Source of the DNA: Bacteroidota bacterium
Lineage (GTDB): Bacteria > Bacteroidota > Bacteroidia > Flavobacteriales > Weeksellaceae
Direction: 5' to 3'
Length of the DNA stretch: 64,000 nucleotides
Assembly (NCBI GenBank): GCA_018902795.1
Contig: JAHIQD010000003.1
Span: forward strand, 124,001 to 188,000
The translations under genes were made by a program, and so were the position numbers. Below, piece after piece: positions 23,814 through 32,976 of this stretch. Every line of letters begins with the position of its first letter. The first letter of the stretch is position 1. The notes beneath the pieces were generated by a model, which made no database searches, was not told where the DNA came from, and saw only the letters and a list, made by a program, of their open reading frames with translations.

Positions 23814-24967
23814 ATGCTCAATTTTGAATTTAAAAATCCAACTAAAATAATTTTCGGTAAAGATGAAATCGCAAAACTGGAAAAAGAAATTCCGAAAGAT
23901 GCGAAAATTTTAATGCTGTACGGCGGCGGAAGTATCAAGAAAAACGGAATCTACGAACAGGTAAAAACAGCGCTTAAAGATTTTGAGGTTGAAGAATTTG
24001 GTGGAATCCCCGCTAACCCTGAATACGAAGTCCTGATGGAGGCGTTAAAGCTTATCAAAGAAAAAAACATCACTTTCCTGTTGGCGGTTGGCGGCGGATC
24101 CGTCATCGACGGCACGAAATTCCTTTCAGCTGCAGCCAATTATGAAGGTGAGGACAAATGGGAAATTCTCACCAAACCGGTAAGAACTTTTGAAGGAGAA
24201 GGAATGCCTTTCGCGACCGTTCTAACAATGCCTGCAACAGGTTCTGAAATGAATTCAGGTTATGTAGTTTCCCGGCGGGCTACCAATGAAAAACTGTCTA
24301 CAGGTGGTCCTGGTCTTTTCCCACTGTTCTCAATTTTGGATCCTGAAGTCATCCGTTCCATACCAAAAAAACAGATTGCCAACGGAATTGCTGATGCTTA
24401 CACCCACGTGCTGGAACAGTATATGACCTTCCCTACTTTCGCTACCCTTCAGGAAAGATTCATGGAAAGTATTCTGCAGACTTTGCAGGAAGTTGCTCCG
24501 AAAGTTTTAGCAGATGAATTCGATTATGATGCCGCAGGAAATTTCATGTGGCGCTGAACGGTCTGATTCAGAAAGGGGTTGTTACCGACTGGGCAGTGCA
24601 TGCAATGGGACACGAACTTACCGCCAACTTCGGCATTGATCATGCGAGAACTTTAGCAATCGTTGCGCCTTCACACTACCGCTATTATTTCGAAAATAAA
24701 AAAGGGAAACTGGCGCAGTACGCCGAAAGAGTTTGGAATATCACAGAAAGCACAACAGAAGAGAAAGCCAAAAAAGGAATTGAAAAACTGGAGGAATTTT
24801 TCCACAGTTTGGATATTAAAACCAAACTTTCAGAATATACGGAAGCCTATGCAGGAACTGCCGAAAAAGTAGAAAAAGCATTTACCGAAAGAAACTGGCT
24901 CGGCTTGGGCGAACATAAAAAACTCACGCCTCAGGACGCCTATAAAATTATAGAACTGAGTTATTAA
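23814..24967 (+). pseudogene. Iron-dependent alcohol dehydrogenase (YqhD/BdhA type), frameshifted
   Basis: Two reading frames together give one NAD(P)H-dependent, iron-type alcohol/aldehyde dehydrogenase. The first (23814-24557) ends ...AAGNFMWR-stop. The second (from 24548, other frame) continues ALNGLIQKGVVTDWAVHAMGHELT to the normal C-terminus at 24967. The first part has the GGGSVIDGTK nucleotide site and two metal ligands (ADAYTH); the second has the two metal-binding His (AMGHELT, GIDHART). Relatives read about W-x-A-T-M/Q-ALNG here, so roughly four codons plus one base are missing. A 13-base deletion between two TGG triplets would explain it. Both fragments lack half the active site, so no activity is expected. 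Codon use looks native, suggesting recent loss. Confidence 0.85.
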
Positions 24968-25042
24968 AATTCCGTCCGGTAAATGTTCTTTTACAGCAAT
25001 TCTGTGAACGTTCAAAAATATCTAATCAGCAAAATAAATCCG

Positions 25043-25070
25043 AACCGGTTCTAATGAATCGGTTTTTTTA
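25043..25070 (+). terminator. Terminator after the broken dehydrogenase
   Basis: Stem AACCG/CGGTT with a 12-base loop and a 7-base T-run, 80 bases after the stop. Confidence 0.6.
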
Positions 25071-25098
25071 ATGTAATTTTAAGTCAAAATCTTTATTC

Positions 25099-25755
25099 AT
25101 GAGAAAAATATTTTCTGCGATTATCCTTTTTTTAATGCTGCTAGGAATCAATGCACAGAACAAACCGGCCTTTTGGGATGATATTCAACATTTTAAACAT
25201 TTTAACAAAGAAAATCCACCTCCGAAAAATGCTGTTCTTCTGGTGGGAAGTTCCTCATTCACGATGTGGAAAGATGTAGATGCATATTTTCCTGATAAAG
25301 TAATCGTGAACCGTGGCTTTGGAGGTTCCAGTCTTTATGACCTAAATTTTTATTCAGAAGAACTTTTAAAACCCTATTCTCCGAAACAGATTATTATTTA
25401 CTGTGGCGAAAACGATTTTGCCGGAAATGAAAAACTGAAACCGAGAGAAGTATTCAACCGTTTTAAACATTTCTACGCCGAAATTCGCAAATATTATCCT
25501 GAAATTCCGGTGGCTTATGTTTCAATTAAACTTTCACCGAGCCGGGAAAACCTTTGGCCTCAATTTATTGCCACAAATTCCCTCATCAAAAAATTCATGG
25601 ACCGGAAAGAAAATGCTGAATACATCGACATCACCAAAGCCATGAACGGTCCGGACGGAAAGATCCGTAAAGATCTTTTTCTCGAAGACATGCTTCATAT
25701 GAAACCCGAAGGTTATCAGATTTGGAAAAAAGTAATGGAACCCTATTTAAAATAA
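25099..25755 (+). CDS. Secreted SGNH/GDSL hydrolase
   Basis: Exported esterase/lipase-like hydrolase of 218 residues with a signal peptide ending near NAQ (18-20). The SGNH blocks are visible: block I VGSSSF (49-54, catalytic Ser), block II GFGGSS (73-78), block III GEND (103-106) and block V DMLHM near residue 196 (catalytic Asp and His). Family members deacetylate or de-esterify sugars and lipids, and the context gives no substrate. A hemerythrin-like gene follows after four bases, so the two are cotranscribed. Confidence 0.88.
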   Translation: MRKIFSAIILFLMLLGINAQNKPAFWDDIQHFKHFNKENPPPKNAVLLVGSSSFTMWKDVDAYFPDKVIVNRGFGGSSLYDLNFYSEELLKPYSPKQIIIYCGENDFAGNEKLKPREVFNRFKHFYAEIRKYYPEIPVAYVSIKLSPSRENLWPQFIATNSLIKKFMDRKENAEYIDITKAMNGPDGKIRKDLFLEDMLHMKPEGYQIWKKVMEPYLK

Positions 25756-25759
25756 AACG

Positions 25760-26206
25760 ATGAAAAGACATGAAGCTTTAGTACAGTTAAGCCGGGATCA
25801 TCACTTTGGACTGCTGCTTTGCTGGAAATTAAAAGAAGGTTTAAAGAAAGACGTTTCCGTGGAAAGAATGTCAAAATACATCAACCTCTTCTATCACCAA
25901 AACCTGAAACCCCATTTTGCGGAAGAAGAGGAAACCATTTTTCTCATTTTAGGAAATTCTCATCCTTTAATTGAAGAAGCAATTTCACAACACCGCCAAT
26001 TTGAAAAAATGATTGCTGACGGCTTTGAAACCCCTGAGCAGATACAGGTATTCCGTGATTTACTCGAACTTCATATCCGGACAGAAGAAAGACAGATTTT
26101 CCCTGAGATTGAAGAAAAAGCCACCGAAGAACAACTGCAAAATCTCTTAAAACAAAATTATCCGCAATTGAAAGAACCGGAATATGAGGATTTGTTCTGG
26201 AAATAA
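25760..26206 (+). CDS. Hemerythrin-like (HHE) domain protein
   Basis: Cytoplasmic helical protein of 148 residues. Histidines and acidic residues fall where a di-iron HHE site expects them: HEAL and DHHFG at the start, HFAEEEE in helix 2, QHRQFE in helix 3 and LHIRTEER in helix 4. Such proteins bind oxygen or nitric oxide or help repair iron centres. It is cotranscribed with the SGNH hydrolase, though no link between them is evident. The end reads KEPEYEDLFWK. Confidence 0.85.
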   Translation: MKRHEALVQLSRDHHFGLLLCWKLKEGLKKDVSVERMSKYINLFYHQNLKPHFAEEEETIFLILGNSHPLIEEAISQHRQFEKMIADGFETPEQIQVFRDLLELHIRTEERQIFPEIEEKATEEQLQNLLKQNYPQLKEPEYEDLFWK

Positions 26207-26225
26207 AGCTTAAGTTTTCACACGA

Positions 26226-26255
26226 AAAATCCCGGAAATCCGGGATTATTTTTTT
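26226..26255. terminator. Bidirectional terminator between hemerythrin and helicase genes
   Basis: Stem AATCCCGG/CCGGGATT with a 4-base loop and T-runs on both sides. The stem overlaps the helicase stop codon. Confidence 0.85.
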
Positions 26256-27598
26256 CTCTTCGCTTTAGATTTGGCTTTTGCCTGTGATCGGTTGGAAGGT
26301 TTAGTTTTCGGAGGGTTTCTTTTGGTTGGCCCGCCCCAGTTCTCCTTTTTATTTTTGTCCTTTTTCTCATGAAATGCGCCTCCGCCTTCTTCAAGTTTTA
26401 CGGTATGCGCGTTCTTCATGATGATCTCATCTTTCTCAGAAGCAATTTTCACAGGATTAATTTTAACTTCCTTAGGGAAATCTTTCAATTTCAATTCCTT
26501 GTCCATCAAAAGTTCAATATCGAGCAAAAGCGTCTCTTCTTTTTTGGTCACTAATGAAACTGCAATTCCGTTTTTGTCAGCACGGCCGGTTCTTCCGATT
26601 CGGTGGATATACTGCTCCGGAACTTCCGGTATTTCAAAATTAATAACGTGAGTGATATCCGAAATATCCAAACCTCTCGCCATAATATCAGTCGTAATCA
26701 GACCCCGTAGCTTTTGGCTTTCAAAGCTTCTCATCGCGTTAAGACGGTAATTCTGGGATTTATTGGAATGGATCACATCAAACTCTTCGGGAAAAAGCTC
26801 GTCAATTTTGGTAAAAAGATAATCCGCATTTTTTTTGTTGTTACAGAAAATAAGCACTTTAGAAAGTTCAGGATCTGATTTCAGTAAATGTTCAAGCAGA
26901 TTTATTTTGGTATTGAAGTTTTCCACTTTAAAGGCAACCTGCTCAATTTTTTCCAATGGAGTACCTGATTTTGCTAACGAGATCTCAATCGGACCGGCAA
27001 AATACTCTTCAAGTACCGCATCCACCGCTTCGGTCATCGTTGCAGAAAAAAGGATATTCTGTCTTTTCTCCCTCATCATGGTAAAAATATTCGCCAGCTG
27101 CACCTTGAAGCCCAGATTCAGCATTTCATCAAATTCATCAACGATAAGTTTCTGCACTTCTTTTAAAGAAATTGCATTATCAATCGCCAAATCCATAATT
27201 CTGCCCGGCGTTCCGACTAAAATATCGCAGCCGTCATTAAACATCAGTTTTTGAGTCTTGATATTCACGCCTCCGTAAATTCCGACTACTCTTGCAGTAA
27301 TATTCTGGGTAAGATTTTTTACAATTTCGGTCACCTGAACCACCAGTTCTCTGGTAGGAACAAGAATAACTATGGTAGGATTTCCGTTTTTATTGTATTT
27401 CCAGCTTTTCAAAACGGGCAGTAAATAGGCTAATGTTTTTCCGGTTCCGGTTTGGGCAATTCCCATCACATCACGGCCTGAAAGTATCGGTTTCAGGGAT
27501 TTTTCCTGAATCGGCGTGGGTTCAAATAAATTTTGATCGGCCAATACCTCGAGGATCTTTTCGGGCAGTTCGAAATCGGCAAAAGTGATTTTTTCCAT
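26246..27598 (-). CDS. DEAD-box-family ATP-dependent RNA helicase with DEFD motif
   Basis: RNA helicase of 450 residues, likely in ribosome assembly or RNA decay. Two RecA domains (about 1-205 and 215-370) contain the Q motif (FEPTPIQ), motif I AQTGTGKT (48-55), VPTREL, GTPGR, motif III SAT, and the second-domain motifs TDIMARGLDI and HRIGRTGR. Motif II reads Asp154-Glu-Phe-Asp157 in place of DEAD. Asp and Glu for metal binding are kept, so ATPase activity is still expected. The C-terminal 70 residues are a Lys/Arg/Asn-rich tail that probably binds RNA. The ATG follows a -7 box by five bases (see 27603). Confidence 0.9.
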   Translation of the reverse strand: MEKITFADFELPEKILEVLADQNLFEPTPIQEKSLKPILSGRDVMGIAQTGTGKTLAYLLPVLKSWKYNKNGNPTIVILVPTRELVVQVTEIVKNLTQNITARVVGIYGGVNIKTQKLMFNDGCDILVGTPGRIMDLAIDNAISLKEVQKLIVDEFDEMLNLGFKVQLANIFTMMREKRQNILFSATMTEAVDAVLEEYFAGPIEISLAKSGTPLEKIEQVAFKVENFNTKINLLEHLLKSDPELSKVLIFCNNKKNADYLFTKIDELFPEEFDVIHSNKSQNYRLNAMRSFESQKLRGLITTDIMARGLDISDITHVINFEIPEVPEQYIHRIGRTGRADKNGIAVSLVTKKEETLLLDIELLMDKELKLKDFPKEVKINPVKIASEKDEIIMKNAHTVKLEEGGGAFHEKKDKNKKENWGGPTKRNPPKTKPSNRSQAKAKSKAKRKK

Positions 27599-27602
27599 TT
27601 TG

Positions 27603-27610
27603 CAAAGATA
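27603..27610 (-). promoter_or_regulatory. -7 box of the helicase gene, start codon at +5
   Basis: CAAAGATA on the plus strand is TATCTTTG on the minus strand. It is followed by CAAA and then the ATG at 27598, the same spacing as for the FUSC and pheA genes. Confidence 0.5.
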
Positions 27611-27657
27611 GTTTATTTCAGAAAACCGAAACTGATAGTTGAAAATTCATCAAAAAT

Positions 27658-27688
27658 GCTTTTTTAAAAAGCGTATTATTCGAATAAT
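27658..27688. promoter_or_regulatory. Two adjacent palindromes upstream of the beta-barrel gene
   Basis: GCTTTTTTAAAAAGC (27658-27672) and ATTATTCGAATAAT (27675-27688) are perfect inverted repeats two bases apart, between the divergent helicase and beta-barrel genes. A dimeric repressor site is possible. Confidence 0.4.
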
Positions 27689-27743
27689 GTTTTAAATTAA
27701 TTAAAATATAATGTAACAAAGACACAGAAACCGTTGTCTTATT

Positions 27744-29918
27744 ATGAGACTAAAAAAATTTATGAATAAAACGTTTACCCCTATCGCTTTTCTGCCTGTA
27801 ATTCTCATTTCTGCACAGGTAAAAACGGACTCCACCAAAACTAAAAATATTGCCGAAATAACAGTAATTGCCAAAAAACCAACCGTAGAAAACAAGGCGG
27901 ACAGAACAGTTTTTAATGTTGCCAACAGCTCAATATTGGCGGGAAACACAACCTGGGATATCCTGAGAATGACACCTCAGGTGAGCATGGACAGTAATGA
28001 CAATCTGCTTGCCGAAGGAGAATCTGTAACGGTGTATATCAACGACAGAAAAACGGTTTTCAGAGGTAAGGAACTGAAAGATTATCTGAAGACCATCGCT
28101 GCAGACAACCTCATGAAAATCGAAGTGATTACAACGCCTTCTGCGAAGTATGAAGCTTCGGGACCTGTTATTAATATTGTTTTGAAAAAGTTGGAAAATG
28201 AAGGGGTAAAAGGGAGCTTCTCTTTAACCAACACGCAAAATACCAAGAATTCACAATCGGCAAATTTTAATATCAATTATCACAAAAAGAATTTTACCCA
28301 AACCTTTACCGGAGGTTATAGCGATAATACCAGCGTGATGAAAAACGATAATGAAAATTTTATTTACCAAAACAGTGAGTTCACCAAAATACATACAGAA
28401 AGCACGGAAATGGGGAAATCTCCTTCATTTTCTACCACTTCAGAGCTGGAATTGAATGACAAGAACAACATCGGTTTTATCTTCGAATATTCACAGACAA
28501 AAAGGAACAGCTTTTCCGATGCTTACGGTGAAACTTTTACCGAAAATATGCTCCAGAATTACTATGTGAAAAACCAGAATCTTACAGGTTTAAACAGAAA
28601 TCTGGGAAGCAACCTCTTTTATAAATATTACGACAAGGAAAAGAACAGAATTCTCGATCTGAATACAGGAATTAATTACAGCAGCGTAACGGATACAAAC
28701 AGCCATATCACCAATTCGGCTGCAGACAATATTCCCGCCGGAATCCGAATTCTGGCAGATAATCAAAACCGGGATTATTATTTCAAGGCAGATTATTCAC
28801 AGCCTTTGGGAAAATCAGGAAGTACAATCGAATTTGGAGGAAAAGCCAACTTCAAAAACTATGTAATTCCCTATGATTACTACAAACTTAATAACAACAA
28901 CTGGGTAGAGGATTTATCCAAAAGCAACGATTTTCATTATCTTGAAAATTTGAACTCTGTTTATGCGAATTTCAGCAAAACATTTTTCAAAAAGCTGGAG
29001 ACCAGAATCGGTTTGCGCTATGAATATATTTGGTTTAAAGCAAGACAGGATGTCGGCAATATCGAAAAAACAACTTCTTATGGAACACTCCTTCCAGATC
29101 TGCTTTTAAAATACCCGTTTTCTGACAATTACGTTTTGACGGCAACTTATAAACACAATATCTGGAGACCTTGGTATAGCGAAATGAATCCTTTTGAACT
29201 GCCTCTGGATAACGGAAACTTCGTTAGAGGAAACATGGATTTAAAACCAAATCCCAATGACCGATACAGCCTGAAACTTGGGCTTTACAAGAAATATTTT
29301 GTTACGGCGAGTTATTGGTACAGCAATCAGGATTATTGGACGACTTACTTCAAAGATGGCGAAAAAACGATACAGATTGAAGAAAATTTCCCCGGAAATG
29401 TGATGAAATATGGTTTGAATTTCAATACCAATCAGGTCTTTTTGAAAAATAAACTGAATGTGAATCTCAGTGTAAATGTAAATTATACGGATAACAGCGA
29501 TTTCAATGCAAAAAATGATTTGAAGGATGCGAAAGACTATTTTGCAAATTTCGGCGGGTCATCCAATATTTCTTATAACAATCTTTTCAATAAGAACATC
29601 AATATTAACGGGTGGTTTGGTTTGTTCAGCCAGAATTATGGCAATTCGTATGGCAACCAAATGAATTTTTTCCACAATATTTCTGTCACTAAAATTTTCC
29701 CAAAAACCCAGATGGAGGCAAGTTTACAGATGTACAACATTTTTAAAAGGCCAATATTCGATGTGACGACTTACGCTCCGATAGGAACTTTCAGAAATTC
29801 AATGCAGGCCGACTGGTATGGATTTTCTCTGACGTTCATTAAGAGATTCGGAAACCAGAAAGTGAAAGAGAACACCAAAACCAACGTTGAAAAAGACAGA
29901 GGCGGAAGCAAGGATTAA
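27744..29918 (+). CDS. Outer-membrane beta-barrel family protein (TonB-receptor-like)
   Basis: 724 residues with a signal peptide (cleavage near ISAQ, residues 21-25). A plug-like region follows (IAEITVIAKKPTVENKADRTVFNV...WDILRMTPQVSMDSNDNLLAEG...VYINDRKTVFRGKELKDYLKT...NLMKIEVITTPSAKYEASG), then a large barrel with many Asn/Tyr-rich strands (about 160-710). This matches the outer-membrane beta-barrel group (PF14905-like) that resembles TonB-dependent receptors. The carboxypeptidase-like N-terminal domain often seen in these proteins is missing, and a TonB box is not obvious. The cargo is unknown. An alternative start at 27762 (MNKTF) would remove six residues and leave a cleaner signal. Confidence 0.85.
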   Translation: MRLKKFMNKTFTPIAFLPVILISAQVKTDSTKTKNIAEITVIAKKPTVENKADRTVFNVANSSILAGNTTWDILRMTPQVSMDSNDNLLAEGESVTVYINDRKTVFRGKELKDYLKTIAADNLMKIEVITTPSAKYEASGPVINIVLKKLENEGVKGSFSLTNTQNTKNSQSANFNINYHKKNFTQTFTGGYSDNTSVMKNDNENFIYQNSEFTKIHTESTEMGKSPSFSTTSELELNDKNNIGFIFEYSQTKRNSFSDAYGETFTENMLQNYYVKNQNLTGLNRNLGSNLFYKYYDKEKNRILDLNTGINYSSVTDTNSHITNSAADNIPAGIRILADNQNRDYYFKADYSQPLGKSGSTIEFGGKANFKNYVIPYDYYKLNNNNWVEDLSKSNDFHYLENLNSVYANFSKTFFKKLETRIGLRYEYIWFKARQDVGNIEKTTSYGTLLPDLLLKYPFSDNYVLTATYKHNIWRPWYSEMNPFELPLDNGNFVRGNMDLKPNPNDRYSLKLGLYKKYFVTASYWYSNQDYWTTYFKDGEKTIQIEENFPGNVMKYGLNFNTNQVFLKNKLNVNLSVNVNYTDNSDFNAKNDLKDAKDYFANFGGSSNISYNNLFNKNININGWFGLFSQNYGNSYGNQMNFFHNISVTKIFPKTQMEASLQMYNIFKRPIFDVTTYAPIGTFRNSMQADWYGFSLTFIKRFGNQKVKENTKTNVEKDRGGSKD

Positions 29919-29921
29919 AAG

Positions 29922-29954
29922 AAAATCCTTCTGAAAATTTCAGAAGGATTTTTT
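29922..29954. terminator. Bidirectional terminator between the beta-barrel gene and guaA
   Basis: Stem AAAATCCTTCTG/CAGAAGGATTTT with loop AAAATTT and T-runs both ways. The stem is the same as that at 4868-4899. Confidence 0.85.
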
Positions 29955-29958
29955 ATTC

Positions 29959-31488
29959 TTATTCCCACTCGATCGTTGCAGGCGGTTTGCTTGAAATATC
30001 ATAGGCAATTCTGTTGATGCCTTTTACTTCATTGATAATTCTGTTGGAAATATTTTCGAGAAATTCCCAAGGAAATTTACTGAAAGTCGCCGTCATAAAA
30101 TCGGTTGTATTTGCAGAACGGACTACAGCGGTATATTCATATGTTCTTTCATCCCCCATTACTCCGACAGATTTTACAGGAAGCAACACTACGAACGCCT
30201 GAGAAACAGTATCATATAACTTGTTTTTATACAGTTCTTCGATGAAAATATCGTCGGCCTCCTGAAGGATTTTCACTTTTTCTTCATCCACTTCACCTAA
30301 AATCCGGATTCCCAAACCTGGCCCAGGAAAAGGATGACGGTGCACCAAATGATGCGGAATACCCAATTCCTCTCCTACTTTTCTTACCTCATCTTTGAAT
30401 AATTCTCTCAAAGGCTCCAGAAGTTCGAAATCCATTTCTTCAGGAAGTCCGCCCACATTGTGGTGTGATTTAATGACAGCTGAAGGACCTTTCACCGACT
30501 GGCTTTCGATCACATCCGGATAAATAGTGCCCTGGGCTAAAAATTTTGCGCCTTCAATTTTATGGGACTCTTCATCAAAAACCGCGACAAATTCATTTCC
30601 GATGATTTTTCTTTTTTCCTCAGGATCTGAAATACCTTTCAGTTTGGACAAAAACCGCTCCTTCGCATCAATAAGTTTGATTTTGAGATGGAAATGTTCA
30701 CCGTAATTTTTCATCACTTTTTCGGCTTCATCTTTTCTCAGAAGTCCGGTATCTACAAAGATACACTGCAGCTGATCGCCGATTGCCTTATGAATTAAAA
30801 CTGCTGCCACAGAAGAATCTACACCGCCGGAAAGACCGAGGATGACTTTCTGATCACCTACTTTTTCTTTGATTTCGGCGACGGTTTTATCAATATAATT
30901 GGTAAGTTTCCACTTTTTCGGAGCTTTACAGATGTTGAAAACAAAATTATCAATCATTCTCGACCCTTCCTCCGTATGAGAAACTTCAGGATGGAACTGA
31001 ACACAGTATATTTTTTTGGATTCATCGGAAATTGCAGAAATCACATCCGTTGTTCCGTTGACGGCGAAACCTTCGGGAACCGTTTCCACTTCATCGAAAT
31101 GGCTCATCCAAACTGTTGAAAACCTGCTTACTCCGGAGAGCAGTGCATTGGATTTCTGGATCTGAAGTTTTGCTTTTCCGTATTCGCCTTTTTGGCCTTT
31201 TTTTACTTTTCCGCCTAATAAATGGGTGGTAAGCTGCATCCCGTAACAAATTCCCAATACAGGAATTCCTTTTTCGAATAACGCCCGGTCAACCAAATGT
31301 GCATCTTCTGCGTTCACAGAACTTGGTCCGCCTGAAAGAATAATTCCGGAAGGATTTCTCTCTAAAATTTCTTCTAAACCGGTATTGAATGGGAGAACTT
31401 CAGAATATACTCCGAGTTCCCGGATTCTTCTGGCGATAAGTTGGTTGTACTGAGACCCGAAATCGAGTATGATAATGCCGTTGTGCAT
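29959..31488 (-). CDS. guaA: GMP synthase (glutamine-hydrolysing)
   Basis: Converts XMP to GMP using ATP and glutamine, the last step to guanine nucleotides. At 509 residues, the N-terminal glutamine amidotransferase domain (about 1-190) shows GGPSS, GICYGMQL (catalytic Cys) and FHPEVSHT (catalytic His). The ATP-pyrophosphatase domain follows with P-loop LGLSGGVDSS, then the dimer domain with the C-terminal KPPATIEWE. It is the most downstream gene of the purine cluster. A terminator after purD at 31578 suggests that it also has its own promoter, which I could not identify. Confidence 0.97.
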   Translation of the reverse strand: MHNGIIILDFGSQYNQLIARRIRELGVYSEVLPFNTGLEEILERNPSGIILSGGPSSVNAEDAHLVDRALFEKGIPVLGICYGMQLTTHLLGGKVKKGQKGEYGKAKLQIQKSNALLSGVSRFSTVWMSHFDEVETVPEGFAVNGTTDVISAISDESKKIYCVQFHPEVSHTEEGSRMIDNFVFNICKAPKKWKLTNYIDKTVAEIKEKVGDQKVILGLSGGVDSSVAAVLIHKAIGDQLQCIFVDTGLLRKDEAEKVMKNYGEHFHLKIKLIDAKERFLSKLKGISDPEEKRKIIGNEFVAVFDEESHKIEGAKFLAQGTIYPDVIESQSVKGPSAVIKSHHNVGGLPEEMDFELLEPLRELFKDEVRKVGEELGIPHHLVHRHPFPGPGLGIRILGEVDEEKVKILQEADDIFIEELYKNKLYDTVSQAFVVLLPVKSVGVMGDERTYEYTAVVRSANTTDFMTATFSKFPWEFLENISNRIINEVKGINRIAYDISSKPPATIEWE

Positions 31489-31577
31489 GTATTTATTTCT
31501 TTTATTACTTAAATTTTTATGATTTTCTTTCCGGCAGGTTTCCGAATTTTGGCTTCAGATTTACCCAGCCGTTTAAC

Positions 31578-31603
31578 AAAAAAAGACGTGATGAATCACG
31601 CCT
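31578..31603 (-). terminator. Terminator of purD
   Basis: On the minus strand, GGCGTGA-TTCA-TCACGTC followed by seven T, a few bases after the purD stop. Confidence 0.8.
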
Positions 31604-31611
31604 TCTTTATT

Positions 31612-32850
31612 CTAGAATTTACCGATATCTTCTCTGTAAAATTCGTAATCGAAGTGAATGGTTTTAGCGTCTTCGTACACTTTTTTTCTGGCTTCGTCAT
31701 AGGAATTGCCTGTGGCTACCAAACTTAACACCCGTCCGCCGGTTGTTAAAATACGGTCGCCGGCTGTTTTGGCTCCGGCAAAAAGCACTTGGCTGTCTTT
31801 TACCTTATCCAGATTTTTCACCTCAAATCCTGTCTCAATTTTCCACGGATAACCGCCGGAACACATTACGAGGCAGACAGCTTTTTCGTTTTTGAATTTG
31901 AGATTGATTTCTTTGCCTTCAAGACAGTCCATAATCACATCATACAGCTGGTTTTCCATCAGTGGAAGGATAACCTGAGTTTCGGGATCTCCCATTCTCA
32001 TGTTGTATTCGAGAAGGAAAGTTCCGTCGTTGGTTACCATTAATCCAAAGAAAATAAATCCTTTGAAATGGATGTTCGAAGAATTTAATCCCGCCAAAGT
32101 AGGTTTAAGAATATTGGCTTCAAAATCTCTGTAATGCTCGTCTGTAAATTCCGGACTGGGCGCTACACTTCCCATTCCGCCTGTATTAGGTCCTGTGTCA
32201 CCGTTACCGGCTTTTTTATAATCTTTCACCGGAATGCACGGGTAAAGATCTTTTCCGTTTGAAAACGCAATAATAGACGCTTCAAAACCTTTAAGATATT
32301 CTTCGATCACCAACTGAATTCCAGCATCGCCATAAATCCTTTCAATCATAAACTGGTGAATGGTAGATTCAGCATCAGTAAGATTATCGGCAATCACCAC
32401 TCCTTTTCCGCCCGCAAGTCCGCTGGCTTTAATAACGATGGGAAACTTCTGCTGTCTTACATAATCAATTGCGTCCTGATATGCATCGAAAACCACTGCT
32501 TTGGCGGTTTTGATATTATTGGTCTGCATGAATTTCTTAGAAAATGCCTTGCTTCCTTCCAGTTCGGCTGTCCTTTTGCGCGGACCGAAAATCTTAAGAT
32601 CATGTTTTTTAAACTCGTCCACTATTCCATCTACCAATGGAGCTTCCGGACCGACAATCGTAAGATCGATTCTTTCTTTAATGGCAAAATCTCTGAGACC
32701 TACTACACTGTCTTCGTATACATTCTGTCCCAATTTACTGGTGGTTGCGTTGCCTTTGGCAAAATACATTTTAGAAATTCTGCTGTCACCTTTCAGCTTT
32801 AAAGCGATTGCTGACTCCCTTCCGCCATTTCCTACGATTAATATTTTCAT
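31612..32850 (-). CDS. purD: Phosphoribosylamine--glycine ligase (GAR synthetase)
   Basis: ATP-grasp enzyme making glycinamide ribonucleotide from phosphoribosylamine and glycine, step 2 of purine synthesis. Its 412 residues carry the N-terminal MKILIVGNGGRESAIA, GPEAPLVDG, the ATP-grasp core (KASGLAGGKGVVI, EEYLKGFEASI, NTGGMGSVAPSP, EYNMRMGDPETQ) and a C-terminal domain (SGGYPWKIETG). It sits between purH and guaA, has a consensus promoter (32873-32903) and a terminator, and so can be transcribed alone. Confidence 0.97.
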   Translation of the reverse strand: MKILIVGNGGRESAIALKLKGDSRISKMYFAKGNATTSKLGQNVYEDSVVGLRDFAIKERIDLTIVGPEAPLVDGIVDEFKKHDLKIFGPRKRTAELEGSKAFSKKFMQTNNIKTAKAVVFDAYQDAIDYVRQQKFPIVIKASGLAGGKGVVIADNLTDAESTIHQFMIERIYGDAGIQLVIEEYLKGFEASIIAFSNGKDLYPCIPVKDYKKAGNGDTGPNTGGMGSVAPSPEFTDEHYRDFEANILKPTLAGLNSSNIHFKGFIFFGLMVTNDGTFLLEYNMRMGDPETQVILPLMENQLYDVIMDCLEGKEINLKFKNEKAVCLVMCSGGYPWKIETGFEVKNLDKVKDSQVLFAGAKTAGDRILTTGGRVLSLVATGNSYDEARKKVYEDAKTIHFDYEFYREDIGKF

Positions 32851-32872
32851 TTGTTTAGTTTATTTGTATCCT

Positions 32873-32903
32873 CAAAATTAGTAATTTGAACGTGAATTTC
32901 AAA
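32873..32903 (-). promoter_or_regulatory. Promoter of purD
   Basis: On the minus strand, TTTG (32903-32900), a 19-base spacer and TAATTTTG (32880-32873), 22 bases before the ATG. Confidence 0.7.
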
Positions 32904-32976
32904 TTTAGTTCTGAGAAAAGTTTATAATTAAAGTTAAAATTAAGCACCTAAATCTGAACTCAATAATTTAAAAATA

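Noticed and set aside
31519..31728. Plus-strand frame overlapping the purD 3' end
   Set aside because: Most of it is antisense to purD and it includes the purD terminator; no protein features.
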